This document shows, one piece after another, positions 1 to 15,500 of a stretch of DNA of 64,000 nt. The stretch covers positions 2,666,001 through 2,730,000 of the forward strand of contig VTFK01000002.1 of NCBI GenBank assembly GCA_009617715.1, in the 5' to 3' direction. The stretch is from Plectrocnemia conspersa. Its lineage: Eukaryota; Arthropoda; Insecta; Trichoptera; Polycentropodidae. The first letter of the stretch is position 1; every line of letters starts with the position of its first letter. A program made the position numbers and the translations under genes. The notes under the pieces are model-generated. The model made no database searches. It worked only from the letters and a program-made list of their open reading frames with translations, and was not told where the DNA came from.

Positions 1-3000
1 TTGCTAGTTTCTTAGATCCATGACTATTCATGATATCCTAATTTTCCGTTTCTGTCTGACATATAATAAACCACTAACCACTTTTCTGGTTTTTTGAGAA
101 ATTCAATAAATCTATAACGGGTTTAATACGATCCGTAAATAGCACAATTTTTTTTCTTTACAAGACTAAAATCTTTCTGGCGAAATTCATTCAACAATGA
201 CGCGATAAGTAACGGAAGGAACGGAAATATCATAACAAATTCCAGACCGGAAAGACCAGCAAGGATCAGAAATCTATGAATTTCGTAGACGTTTACTAAT
301 AAGGTATTAATTACATACCCTTGAAGAGACAGGTATTAAATAATTATTTTTTCAATGCACTTTGCTTTTCGCTTATCAGCAAGAAAATATAAAGGATAAA
401 AAGAATACCTCCTAAATAAATGGCTTACAAAATAGTAGTTTAATATTTAGTGTGCTAGTCTTACTAAAATTACATTACAGCTGAATAGTAGCAAAACACA
501 GTTTACATATAGAGTAGGAGTAAAAAGCATAAATTTACATCAGCAATTTCAAACCGCTTAATCATATTATGATATGATAAATAATTTATGTTTCATTGAG
601 ATTCACGATTGTGAATAATATTTGATTAGGTCTCATATATGTGGAGATGTATATTTAAGATATACTAAGCATTAAAAATATAAATAAAAAATTAAATAAA
701 TATATTTTTACATTAATTAATTAATGCATACAGAAATATAAAAACGTAGCTAGAATAAGTTTATGTAAACGTATGTATTTTTCAATAATATAATATATGT
801 AGAATACTGAAACATATATTTAAATTTGATTTTATCGCTAATGCTTAACATAAATGTAGTAAAAACATATTATACAATATATATCATACAATCATTATTA
901 TATAAAACAGACACTTACTATTTATATATATTTATATTTATAAATATTTCGACTGTGATATATATGCTATATATTATTTAAATTATAAAATCTAAAAAAA
1001 CCTAATCTGTGATGATCGATCAGATCAATTTATTAACTTTTTATATTTTTGGTATATATGGCACAAATTTAGTAAAAGCTTACTAAAATATTAACCCACG
1101 CAATGATAGTATTATATGTTTTATCTTAAGTGTACTATAAGGAAGGCAATATACCTTTATGTGCACAAAGAGCAATAAATCTATATACACAATAAATTTC
1201 GCTAATCAATCTTAACTACAAATTCCAGCTCGTCACAGTTGCTTCCATCGAATCATTGCCTTTGAAGCTTAAATAGAACCAATATCGAATAACATTGATC
1301 CAAATGGGCGTAAACTTCCATAGAAAGACATACTAGGCGTTATTACCTATTCAATATTAAAGTCACGGACTCGCCCCTTGAAGACAATGTAAGCTCGAAC
1401 CTCGCCAAAGCTCGAATTCAAATATTAAAACTTTGTGTTTGTGAAGTATATTTTTGTTTGATATAATATATTATACATCTAGTCGTAATCTTCAACAACA
1501 CCAATTTGCCAATGCGCGCATTATTCATCAGGGTTAACCCCTTGACTTAGTTAGCGATAATTCCGCTTCAACGGTGTTATTATTCGATGATAGGCAGACG
1601 TGCCTTATCGTCATTTGCTTACTATTCTATGAGTATAAATTACTCCCTTGGACAGTATCGTCAACTATATAATAATGTAATATACACAAGGCTCACCACA
1701 ATTGCATTATTACTAGTTTTAACCTATGTTTGCTGAAGGGGTTGGATTTATTAATGATGCAAACCGGACAGAGATAGCTCAAAATAGTTTGCTCGTTAAA
1801 TTTTGTGTACGGTCACATTCCCTTATAAATTTAATAATGAGTACGTGCTCGTAAAATTTGAAATTATATTTAAAGCTTTGATTTATGCTTTCGTCACTAT
1901 ATAAATATATGTACGTACATAAAACTGCTTCAAAATTATGCATTATACAAACTCAAGTGTCCTAAGAAATGAAATAATAAACTTAGCCAATTAAAATCCA
2001 CGTTATTGTTGATTACTTTAATAATTTGTTGACATTAAAAAATAATATAGAAGTATATGTATGTTTATCATATTTTTTATTTAATTTAATCATATATAAA
2101 ATTTTTTAATGTTAAAATGCATTTTCACAAATTTAATTTTGATTTAGTTGTAGCCGTTTTGTAATAATGTCATATGGTACGGTAAATAACCATTAATACT
2201 TTGCAAAAATAATAAAATGCATAAACTAGAATTTTCTTTATTTATAAAATGTTAATTTTAATATGTTCACAAACATAAATGTATTTAATATATATCACTG
2301 GATTTTAACCAGTTTTAGTGGATACAATTTAAGGGCGGGAAAATAATTTTTTTTACAATCTGTAAACAATGGATTGTGTGTCAATTTTAAGATCTAGAAC
2401 TTAAAAATAATTATAATTATCTGCGATAAGATATCGATTCTCTACGATAGATCAGGACAAATGTTTCGAAACTGAATTTTCACATGAAAAAATCATGGTA
2501 ACAGTATGGTGGTATTCTGGTGGAATATATCATGCAAGACTATTACAGCGAAATCATATTGTATGTAAATTAAAACTATGCATAGAAAATTAGTCTTGAA
2601 CTTCCGATGTTAGTAATGTAACATGGAGCGGCATTGCTCCGTGATATTGTGAGACCTCATATTTCACTAATTAAACGAACAAGGATTGAAAATTTTGTCT
2701 CATCCCCATAATCAGATAACCTTTTCTCTAAAGATTATTACATTTTTAAACATTTAGAGTGTGACTTTATAACCTCAAAAAATTAATTGTTTTATCAATA
2801 AAACGATAGCAAAATACCATTTCTGTAAATGGTCTAAATTTGAGTTATTAAAATTATATCGTTTAAAATCGGCCACTTCATATAAAACAACCCAATATTC
2901 ATTTTTATTTTTTAGTATAAATATTTTTTTATCCATCTTATATAATAAGAAACTTACTCCTTATAATAAATTACAAGAGCCTTTCTCTTTAAATTTACGT

Positions 3001-3515
3001 TTGCGGGTATATAATTAACGATAGGATTTGCGGCTTTCTTCGAAAAGGATGGACGAATTGTAAAATAATTTATTCTGTTTAAAATCTATTTGTTAACTAA
3101 GCAACTTGAGAGAATCTTTGTGTTATAAAGTAATTAAGTATACTATAAAAATATGTTTTGAATCTATTATACAAATACATATTATATATTAAATGAATAA
3201 TACATATCAATCTACCCAAAACTATGTATACGGCACTAATTAAGACACGTTCTAGTAGAACTCGTTTGCTTAGAGTGGTTAATCGCAAATATTCGTCCCT
3301 TTTCCAATTATCCCTACGCCAAGATATCCTCTATTATATAGTTCTGGGTGCTTGTTATACAATGCAAATACAGGGAGGGTGTAATAATAATCTTTTTAAA
3401 GTTTTAAGTAATTTTTATAATAAAAATCAATGATGTCAAATAAAAATTAAAATAGCCCAAAATATATATAATTTGTTTTACAATTTCCCGTATTTTACTA
3501 TATTTTTCATTTCAG
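1..3515. other. AT-rich intron or upstream DNA of the receptor gene, no exon recognised
   Basis: No open frame here resembles a GPCR transmembrane segment on either strand. The reading frame at 3224-3433 has no GPCR-like features and no convincing splice sites. The stretch is low-complexity AT-rich sequence with short TA and ATTA runs. It is most likely intron of the receptor gene. Confidence 0.5.
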
Positions 3516-6500
3516 GTTGTGAGGATGTTTATACTCGTCATTGTGATATTCGGAATTTGCTGGTTTCCATATCACACGTACTTCATATACACACACTTCC
3601 ATCCTAGTATATTATACAAAAGCTACATTCAACACGTGTACCTGGGATTTTACTGGCTGGCCATGGCCAACGCAATGGTCAACCCAATTATCTACTACTG
3701 GATGAATGCAAAGTAAGTTTTATAAATACATATTACTAGTATACACCCAGTAGAAATTTACGGATGTATCTTATTTAATATAAAAATGATAAACAACAAC
3801 AAACTTGAGCATTTTCCGGTTTATAATATATAATATATATCAGTAACGCTCGCATCATATTTTCATTTTTCACACAACAGGATAAACTTTAACCCGTTTC
3901 TCCATAGAAACAAGTCGTCTATCCCTATATACCAAAGATGTTTACCTTTTTTCGGTCACCGGGCTACAACCACGATTTCTAGGTATTAAATGTATAGTAT
4001 ATTTCAATTTATTAAAAAGTCTATAAGATTATTTTTTTATTGGATATAGTTACTTAATTTGGTATAACGAATTTTGATTTTGATGTATGGCTAAATATAT
4101 TACATAGATTAAATCCCAAATCATAGGAATAATTTTAGTTGCATACTGCTAATTTCAATGTATTTTTTAACTGAAAATTAGATGAAAAATTTCGTAGTTT
4201 GCTTATTGTAAGCTTCGTTAAGAATAAAATGTCCACACAAGTTGCATAATTTCGTTGTAAAAAAGTTTTGATAGATTAGCTTTTTAATCAATCGGCTAGT
4301 TTACTTGTAATTTTAATTCGCTTGAAAAGTAAGAATTTTCATTTAAAATTATTCTGTATGCTATTATATTTTTGCTATGAATGCTTTTAATCATTCAAGT
4401 CAGAATTTAAATTAGTTCGTAGATCGAGTAGCTGAACCAGTATTTACGTAAATAGGAAAGCAGCTGCTTTCTTGGTCGATATATCGGCTAAGCTCCGCTT
4501 GGTGTTCTCTTGGAATTCTCGCGAGTAACTCTTATTTATAAAGGTTTTTGTCGGAAGTGATTTCTGAGTAAAATGGCAAATAATGTGAACTAGATTTGTT
4601 TAGTCGATATGAAGTTTATTTTTTAGCTCACACATTTACAACGCGTGCAGGAATTATTACAATAATAAAAATGCATTAAGACTAATAGAATTTCAGTTTA
4701 TTGCGCTTTTAACGCGTGTTTTCAACAAGTGTTTCCGTCACAAAAAAAATATGATATTTTTTATCCAAAAATCTGTTACTTACTCAGCTAGACGTATAAT
4801 AGCAGCTAACTTACTATCATTTTAATTTGTTCTATATAGCAAATAACATTTAAGTTTTTTATTCATCAAACTCGTCTTATTTCTTTTTGTATGTAGTGCT
4901 GTTAAATGTTGTATTCCTTCAATACTGAAATAATAATGAACAATGCTAGAACATCGCAGTAATGTCATTCTTGACTTTTTTATTTTTTTTATATTTATAC
5001 ATATTGTAAAATACTACAGTTAGCTTTTTAACGAGTTTTTATTTTAATATGCAAATACTTAATATTCGAACAATTATATAATTTTTTTTTTTTTATTGTT
5101 TATTAATAATCTTAAAACAGTCCTATTTTATATGAATAAATAGGTACCGATAACCTCTTTTCAATAACAAATAAATACTGCGATAAGCTACCACCCTCCT
5201 TTCCTTTAGGTATGTACTACAACTCTAGCCCTTTATCGTGTATAATTATATTTCGTTCTAAAGTATTGCAAACCACCGTATTCGAAGGGCAAACATAATA
5301 AATTATATTATCGAATATTGAAAGCTCCACTTCAGACGCGGAAATGTATGGAAATCTTATCGGTGGTCGGAAAATTGTATTTTGCTCCCCATCGCTAAGA
5401 CCGTTTAATATAAATTTCTTGGAGGGTTGTTTTTATTTGATTTTATCGTTCTTATTACGACACGACTGAATCTCGCGTTGCAATTACTTCGAAATAAAAT
5501 ATAAATTCCCATTTTTACCTCTTCCAATCCAATAATTTCAATCCAATTACTCCGATGAAATATTTATTATTTATCAGACCATCTTACAATTAATAATTTA
5601 TGTTTGTAGCAAGTGTGTGTGTGTACATACATATTTTTTTATGTTAAATAAAATAATTAGCTTTTACATAAATAATAAAACATTATTTGTAGTCATCTGA
5701 ATTTGTTCTGCTATTTTTCCTTTTTAATTGTGCTTAATTAAATTACAGACTTTCGTTTCACATGAAAGAATATAATCTACTCAAACTGTCGGTAACAAAT
5801 ACAAGTATAAAAAAAGTAATTAGCTGTCAAAAGGATTATTTTATATAGAAATATAAATATAAAATAATTTTATATTATACAATATTTATTTGACACTGGG
5901 GATTCGTACCCGGCAGTTTAACGCTTCAGAGAGGATAGCCAAATGAGTCGTTCAAATGCAAAAGTGGTGATTTGACATTTTAACCAAAATCATATAAAGT
6001 ACTTATTAGCCTATATGTTTAAAAGACAAAGTAAAAATTTATCTTTGATGCCAAAAATATATATTTTGTCCTGCTTTTATTTTTTATGTAAGCCTTTAAT
6101 AGCTTAAATATAAATTACGAAGGTCAAAATAGTTTTCAATCATTACTTCTTAACAAAAATAAATAAAATAAAATTTTATTCCAAGCGACTTTCTTAATTT
6201 GAGAATGATTTTAAAATGATTAGAATAATGTTCTGAGATATGTTTCTGTGTTTTAGCACAGTGGTATTTTATAATAAATGCAGTAAAACGTATTAATAAA
6301 TATACATATATATATTATAATAAAAAATAATTTACAAATTAATAAAATTAAAATTGATTTCAAATACAATATAGTGAATTTAAAATTTTTTTCAAATTAT
6401 AAAGAATGAAAATCCTTGCGAGATGAAAAAACTTTATGAAAATATTTTAGGGATGCGTTTTAAATTAATTTATTGCAGATATGTATATGAATCTGCCAAA

Positions 6501-9500
6501 AATATTTAAATAAATCTAATTAATATATACTTTTTTGCTAATAAATTATAAATGTTTTTATTTTTCATACGAGGAGCGGTTGATAATTAGTCGGCCTAGG
6601 CAAGAAATGGCGCTTTTAGTGTCACCAAAATAGTGTTATTCATAAATACTAACCTTTACATGTCTACTTGTTAATTATCGGCCTGCTGCGTCATTTAATT
6701 TGTCTGTTGTTGTAATTTTAACAACTTTTGAATTTTTACAAAAATTATTAGAATCGAATATTGCGCAGTGATTAGATACTTGTTTTTGAAAAAGTTAACA
6801 CCGAATTAAACGATGCTTATGGGGACTCTGTGCTTTCGATATCAACAATAAAATATTTGACTGCTGAATTTAAGCAAAACGTCGTGTACCATGAATCTAG
6901 ATATACATATCCATATACATACATATTTATTATTTAAAAATCTTGCTTCATCGCGATTAAAACTTACTGTTTAAAAGTCGAAGAAACTGTTCACTTTGTT
7001 GTGTTTATCATGGCAGCTGCATTACTGCAAAAATATCAAACATTTAATGCGATGAAACGTAGCTTACAAATAATATGTAAGCTCGCGAACCTTCAAAATA
7101 ATATATTTTAATGGTTCTACGGATGTTCATATTAGCAATTAGTTAATTAAATTTTCAAATCATATTGAACTTCTGGTACGAGTGAAGCTGTTTAAAACAT
7201 TTGCATATTCTATTATTAAAATTATTTCAGTAAAGAGAAATTTTGATATAGACGTCCATTTACGTATTAACCGAAGCATAATAAATATAAACAATGAACC
7301 CTAGTGATTTTCCACATGCGCAAACACTTTGCTGAGTGCATGATGGAAAGCATGTAATGGAAAACGTTGCGGTAATTAAATTAGGCAGAAATCTTCATAC
7401 GCATTGCTTTTGATTCATGTATATATCATTTTTGGAACTGACAATGTTTACATTCAGAATACGCGTATAACATAAATAAAATATTTTTTAATATAATAGT
7501 TTTATTTATGACTTGTATTTATAGAGGAAAATTTGGTAAAAACATTTTTTTCTGAATCGTTGTTTATCTTAATTTATTATTAATTATACTTATATGTATA
7601 TACATATATTGAATTTCAAGTTAAATACAATATTTTCACATAAGACTCGGACGATTCTGGTGTAAAAATTTATACATCCACATTCTCCAAAGTTTTACAG
7701 AAGTCATACTCTAGCGGCAATCACCTCGCTGCAGAAAAATAAACTTCTCAGACGGTTCGTCTTTTAAGATTTTTTAGTTAACTTTTAGTTCTATGCACAT
7801 CATTCAAGTTTGCGATAGGCATCGATGATGCTTGGCTTCGTTATGCGAAGCGCGTGTCACTTCGATAATTTATTGCCAAATCGCGTTTACAATTTGGCAA
7901 TAAATTATCTAACATATAAATTAGCTAACGTTCTCGAATATTGCTTCATTGTTTAGAATTCCAGTGAAACGAAGTTGTTCATTGGAGAGTACGGATCGTA
8001 TCCGTATTTGTATCTTAGAAGCATTGAATACACTTAATTGCATTCTCATTGTAGTGTCTACTTAATGAAGCACTTTTTAAAGTTGCTTAGAGGCAGTGTC
8101 GACAAATCGTCAATGCTCAGTGACTTTCGATTTTGATGGTCTTAGATAGTCGCGATCGCGTTCCTTATTGTCTATTGCGGCTCTTCTTGCACGAGCCATC
8201 CAGCTTCTCAACGAGCTTGCCATACACAGAGATGTTTTCGGCGATGCATACAAACTATGAATGGCGAGATGTTTCTCCAAACAGTGGTGGAGAAGCTGGC
8301 GCAGAGATGTTGTCCGTGAAAGATCCTTAGGGTTCTGGTTAGTGTGGCCGCGACGGTATTACTGAGGTTTATCCTTCTCTGTTACGGTGCTCGTATAGTA
8401 GGGTTGATCCCTCTCTGTTAAGAGCGGGTGGGCGGGCGTCATTTAAAAAGTGACATGTGCTTGATGGATATCTCTAAGATTAAATTGTGTAACAGGAATA
8501 TTGTGGCCTTAGGGTGCTATTTGTCTTCCGGTGATATATTGTTTTCCGTGACCGTTTTGTAACAAAGAAATATTCATTCAATGCACCGGAGAATCCTTAC
8601 GTATTATTTATGTTCTAGTTGTAATGAGAGCCTTAACCTTAACCTTATTGATAAATAATTACTTTTGGTCATTGGTAATTACTGTGTGATCCTCACAACT
8701 GTTTTTATTGTATATTATTTTAAATATTTATTATTGTTTGTATAATGACTATCACGACGCATTGTGGGAAATCCTTAAAACTCTTTGATCTACAAAAAGT
8801 CGTAGATCAAATGAATATAAATTGGCAGGGATATAAAATCGTTTGGCGTCATTCCTTACTACATAAAAACTTCACTACTCTCGACGAAATAGATTGGATT
8901 TTGTATGCTGGCTTTCTTATGGGGACGCTTTTGCGTAACCATCGAAGTACAGCTATCGAAACTACGCTTTTGCGTTAACAGCTGTAGTTCCAACAAAGCT
9001 GTAATAAAACTTGTAGCCCCGGGTAGCATATTTTGTCGGTACTTGTCAATACGATAGCACATTTTCTTTCGTATTTGTATATACTTGAGATTCATTTATT
9101 TAATTCTATAAAATCTACAATCGTAACAAAGTTAACATAATGAGTTTATTGTTCGGTAAGTCGTAAAGATAAATAACCATTTATTACGCTTTTAACGCGT
9201 ATTTGCGACAGTTTTTTTCTCACGATTGATCGTTTTGACAAAATAATAACATCATATAATTCTCACAAAAAAACGATGTTATATAGAAAAAAGAGGAAAT
9301 TTATTGATTTTTACCCATCGATGGTTGGACAGAAACAAATTTTCTATAAGAAATAAAATTACAGTATTTTATTTGTTACAATGACAACTAAATTTTATTT
9401 AGTATGCTATTTAGCACTCAAAACGCAATCGAAGTTGCATTTGTTATATGTCTTTATTTACCATGTTCAGGGAATTTGTCTCTATATACCAAAACAAATG

Positions 9501-12500
9501 GGAATATATGATCTGTCCTTATTTACTAGTAAATGGAGACCGCAATATTAATATCCTGGCCCATTGTAATTATATGAATTAATAAAAATACTTGATATAC
9601 GTAGGTATGTAGGTCATTATACTCTATTTGCGTTAACACAGTCAGTTCGAGAGCTATCCACTATTAACTTTAAAGTGCATAATATGGATATATGAATTCG
9701 ATATACTTATCATTACAGAACAAAACTAATTTCTATAAATGTTTTCAAGAAATAAACCGGAGTAACGATAAGTATATTAAACGTATGTCTGTATCGTGTG
9801 CTTTAGAGCTAAGTGCGTAAACTTAAGCTTGGCATCTCTTTCTAAATTATAAATATTGATTAAATCGTGAGAGCCCACATTTTTTTTTTCAACCACTGAT
9901 TTCAATAAGTTTTGCGATCCAACGTTAAATAAGTATTCCCATGTTTGTAACACTCTCACATAATAAGCATTTGCTATAAATTAATATATTTTTCTTGTAC
10001 AATAAATGCTTCGTACAGAATTGCATTTTTGAGTCTTATTGGAATAATTATATAAAAAATAAAACCATAAGGCATTCTACGCTATAAATAATAATAATTA
10101 TTTTAACGAAATAATTAGCTTTTGTCAATGACAAAGAACAAGCTTTGAGTTCGATATAAAATTAAATTAAATACAAGATAACAATATATTATTTTAGACT
10201 CTCCTTTTGCTCGTTCTATTCATTTTAATGATATTGAGTTGTTTATTATTTTATATTTGTTGTAAATATATAGATAAATAATGAAATAACTATGCGAATA
10301 CAAAATGTTTCATTTTGGCTTAGTCTTACATATTTGTCACTTTTAATTATGCAATTATCATATTAATTCTGAACCATAATTGAATAGCGAGAATAAACTA
10401 TTTAAATATGTAATCTAAAGGGAAATTTTACCCTATACCACATACCAGCAAATATTGAGGAAAAAAATGTAGATAATAAAACGTGAAAATATTTTAAAAA
10501 TTCCAATTTGCGGTCTCATCCATGTTTTATCTCTTGAGGCATTCCCTAAATGTTTTTTTTCTATATATACAAAAATAACTTCGTTTAACAGGCTCTTGTT
10601 GAGCAAAATTAAGCGCAGATATTAATCTGAATTCTGGAGTTTCTTTTTTTGCATAATAAACTTTATTAATTAATCAAGCCAAAGAATTTCGTAATCATGC
10701 ATAATTAAATATAAAAGTATAAAAAATATAACTATTGTGTAATATATTAATATTTAGTGATACTTGAATTATATTTTTTATTAAATATTTATAGCACATA
10801 TTTCTATATAATTTATTACGGAAGGCGATTCTTAAAACGCTTTATTTTTAGCGAGAAAAAGATGCCGTTGAAATGTCATATACAATATAACATAGAAGAC
10901 TGAGTCAGTAATCCCAAAAGAGAGCAGAAATTTAGCATTTCTGCATCGCGTGTAATTACTTTCGTTAAAAAAATATATATATATATATATTTTTTTTTAG
11001 TATTTCATCGACGTTTTATTTGATGTACATACTTAAATACTAAATTTCAATTTAAGTAAGTTCTTAATTTTTCTAAATTATACAGGTTGAGAAAGTGTTT
11101 CGATTTCCGATATTTCCTGTAACCAATTTGACATGAATAAGAGCTTTCAATTCAAGGAACGATCGTATTTGTAAGGATTTTACGCAGAGTATGAATTCAT
11201 GAATAGAAATTTATTTGCTTTTATTACGATTAGGTAGATTTCCTCTAATAAAATACAAATATTAATATGTAATAAATATCTGATTTTGTGTATTTTTATT
11301 AATTGCTATCAAATTAAATGAAAATGGTGTATTAAAATAATTTTCATAATTATTACGGTTTCTATATGAATCGTTTGACAACCGATCAGATTTACACCCT
11401 TAAATATTGGAAAAGCATTGATTCCCCCTATATGTTTGTAGATGACATTGATGTCATACGCAGATACCGACGAGCAATTACCGAAGATTTCCACAGATTG
11501 GAGAAATTGGAGCCTTAGTGTCAATACCCAGAAGACTAAATATCTAAAAGCATTACACCCGCATTCATTCTCACGAGATCAAAACTTTACTTATCTAGAA
11601 TATCATTTGAATAAAATCTTGGATATAACTGCAAACGATGTTTCAGTAAAAATAAAAATAATGGCATCTGCTAATCGAGAATGTTGACTAAAAAATTAAT
11701 TATTGGACAAACCTACAGATATTAACACTGGCTAAGAACTAAAATGCACAACACGAAATATTGTATGGCAAAAATATGCAGAAGTAAAATATTCCATAGA
11801 ATTAGGTTTGGATTTATTATTAACTAATGTCTTGAAATGCGAAATAATTAAGAATAAATTCATATTAGTACTAAAAGACAAATATCAGCCAGTGCTCATG
11901 ATGATAGTAAATGTAAATAAAAATTGCATAAATACGAATGCCAAAAAACACGTGAGTGAAAGGTTTAGAAAAATTCATCATTATAGCAAGATTTTTTTTA
12001 ATTTTGCACATAAACACGACATACGAAAATTTTTAGCATTAAATGGTTTATACAACTTTTAAAACGTCTAAAAAATAATTTTAAGAATATAACGTATAAT
12101 AAAACGTTTTTTTTTATAAATGGAAAATCGGAAGTAGAGAACTTTAAAATAAACCTTGAAAAGGTCTTGAAACGTTCAACACATTGCCAAAATTTGTTTC
12201 AAACTTTCAGTGAAACCAAACTTTAAGTACCTTTAATCATTTTTCCTAGTGTTTATTTTTATTTTATTTTTGTTATTGATGCACATTCTTAAGTATCGAC
12301 TTATTTTGTTTTCTTTGTTTCTTCTTATCTTGATTTACTCGTTTTCTGATTAATATTATTATTAAATAATTTTAAAATATCATGCTGTTTTTTTTATATT
12401 TATTTTATGGGGCTTAAAAATTTTTGACAAATTTTCAACGGAAGAAATACTTTTTCGAAATATAACAGGACGGTTTTTAAAAAAACGATATACTCAAACA

Positions 12501-15500
12501 CTTTTGAGTACAAGGGTTATAAATATTTTTTTGGAATTTTTAGCATAAAATTTTAAAATAAAACCAAATATTTTCTAACCTCCAGAAAAAATTACGCGAA
12601 CCACTGTTTGAGAAACACAGTGATTTAAAGTCTCTATGGAAATGAGTTTCTGTCAACTGTCTGTTCTTTAGTATTGAGAATTTTCCTGATTTCTCTCACA
12701 ATCATAAAAATCCTACGATCACAGCAAAAACTTTCTGGATATAAAAACTTGCAATTAAGATCTCAGAATCAACTTTAATAAAAAGTATAGAAAATCCGGC
12801 GTCTGCTACAAATTTTCAAGATGCTTGGCTTTGTTATGAAGAACGCTACACTGTATCATTTTCTTGATCCCGTTCGCCATCAGTTCTACAATCTTGGTGG
12901 GAACATTTTGGATAGGGAAACTTTCACTAAAGATCTCGGAATCACTTTTGAGAGCAATTGAAGAACGTCTACAATTGAAAGACGTCTGCACAAATCTTCC
13001 AATATGTTTTGCTTTGTTATGAGAAACGCATTTCAATTCATATAGTTTGCAGCTAATATAAATCTGGATCAATAATTTGAAATCCTTGACTAAAAATATA
13101 CTTCATCTTGAGTAAAAAAGTTTAACAAAGGTTTATTGAGATATAATTCTTGCTTATTATCCACTATTCTATTCCAATACGTTTTTTAAAAAAACTTTGG
13201 GATATCACACTAGGGTAGCCAGTTACGTAAAACACGACGGTCTTATGGTAATCTAAATGAATAAATAATTTAGTTTACTAAACCACCTGTTTGATGGTCT
13301 AAATATCATCCAGCATATACATATGTATTTATATAAAATTTATTTAACTAATGTGCGTGTTCCTGATCGACGAGAGAGACAAAAATAAATGATCTTAATT
13401 AAGGCGTAAAAATCAGATCTCCTATCTTTATAACAGTCACCAAGAAAAAGCAAACTAGACACTTTTTTATTGGAATAAAATAAAATTTATCAATGGCTGT
13501 ATATCCAATTAAGATGATAATGCTGAAATCAATTTTTGAAAAGCATCTTTCAGTCACATGAAAGATAAAAAATAGCCACTTTGTTATGAAGTTGTAACCC
13601 CAATATAACCTATAGCGTGTTTAAATTATTAGCTTATAATATATTACATACGTTTGATTCCCAATGAACCATGCACAATTCACCTTAAAATGTTTACTCA
13701 AACTAAAATAAACTCAAGTAAAATTACTTCTCATTTGCCCTACAACTTCACTTTTGACTTGAAAATACACAATTGGTTTTCCCTGAACTTGGTGAATACA
13801 AACAGATGACACAGGACGATAAATCTAAAGAAAAGCAGTCTTTATCTTTAAATTAGTCCAGCCAAGCCATCACCATGAATCGCCTAGAGTTCAATTAAGC
13901 AACATAATGACTTGTAGATTTCATTGTGTAAAGCTATGGCCAGTGGCTTAGTACGGTTTATGCCGCCCTGGGTGATCATTGATTATTGACTTTGTCGCCC
14001 CACCCCCTAGATATAATCATCTAATACAAAATCTGACCTTCATAAAAATCTGTAGCTTAATGCATATTTTTAATATGCCAAAACAAACCCCCCAAACTCA
14101 TACCCTTCACATATTATATACATATAAAAAATATTTAAAACAGTTTAATGAAATATATTAATGGCTATTAGAATCTAGTGTAACTTTTGGGCCAACCAAA
14201 AATATGTTTATACGGGTTATAAAATCAGCAGTATTATTTTTTTAACATATTCAATTAAGCTCTTTGCTATTTGTAGATATATATTCTTAAGCGCATTCAG
14301 TTTAAGAACCATATCACACTAACGGTCCTTCCATCGCGAAAGTGCCGCTCACAAGCAAGTGCCGCCCGGGGCAGTCCCCGCCCCTCACCCCAGCTACGCC
14401 ATTAACTAAAATCGGCATAAACGATCTATCAAATATCTAGATTTAGTAAACAAATTATTTGGGGTTACTTTTTATTTGGATTAATTACAAATTTTTGCTT
14501 AAATTGGTGGTACATCATGAAAGTTACTTCTTTATTAAAACTATGTCCGTAATTGCTTTCTCACTCGAATATAATAACACTCAATACATTTCTTTGTGCA
14601 ATGCGGTCCTCTGCGTATTATTGATTGGCTTTTGCGTATTATTAATACGTTTGATTCTAGGCTCCACAAACGCAATGTTTTTCTAATCGAATAGGATTTT
14701 AGAACATTTTATTTAACGAGCGCTCACGCTATGCCGGACAACCAACCCTATTTTTCCCTAGTTAGATGAAACCGAACCAGAAGGAGATAAAAATGATTTA
14801 TTTATTGTTTTGGAAACTCGAGAAATTATTTATTTGATACACATATATTGATACACATTATTTAATTAACAAAAAATGAATAGTTTCGGTAAATAATAAA
14901 CTGTACTGATTTGCTTAAACAATTCTGTACAAATATTTTTGTGCTTGAATTATTATCAAACTGTGATAATTGTTTATGTAATACCTGGTTAAAATAAATT
15001 TCAGATCTTTTCTTACACATATTAGCAATATAGAGATAATATTTTATGCTAATAACAATTTAAATAAATAAATAAATATATTTAAACTAGTCCGTTAACG
15101 AGCCCTTTTCTAAAAATAATGTTTGACTTTGACTTCCTATTATTTGACTCGCAAGTAGCTTATGTATACCCATGTAAAATAATATATTTGCTCACCATTT
15201 CAATTTTATAATGCTTCACTACTTCCAAAACCTTATAACAGTAAGAATAGGCATAATAGCTTTGTGGTGTTTATAATACGCTACGATAATAAAATAGCAC
15301 TAACATAGGTGTACTTTAAAAATGATTGACGCAATCGTTAATAAAAGTATAACGAAGCCTATGGATCATAAGAAATGTACTTTACTATAAAAAATATACT
15401 CTTAAATATCATGATTATGTATTTTTGAGTATAATCGATACCTCTAAGAACAATGCCGCAAAGTTTACATATTTTGCCAGCTAATACAAGGGGCGACAAC

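Noticed and set aside
3224..3433. + frame just before the TM6-TM7 exon as an upstream receptor exon
   Set aside because: Its translation lacks GPCR helices, and the real exon starts at its own acceptor at 3516.
8133..8330. 65-codon + frame in a GC-richer patch
   Set aside because: No domain, splice signals or codon pattern; the complementary strand is equally open in parts. Kept only as an unassigned segment.
11442..11687. 81-codon + frame as a gene
   Set aside because: It is a frame-shifted piece of reverse transcriptase, not an independent protein.
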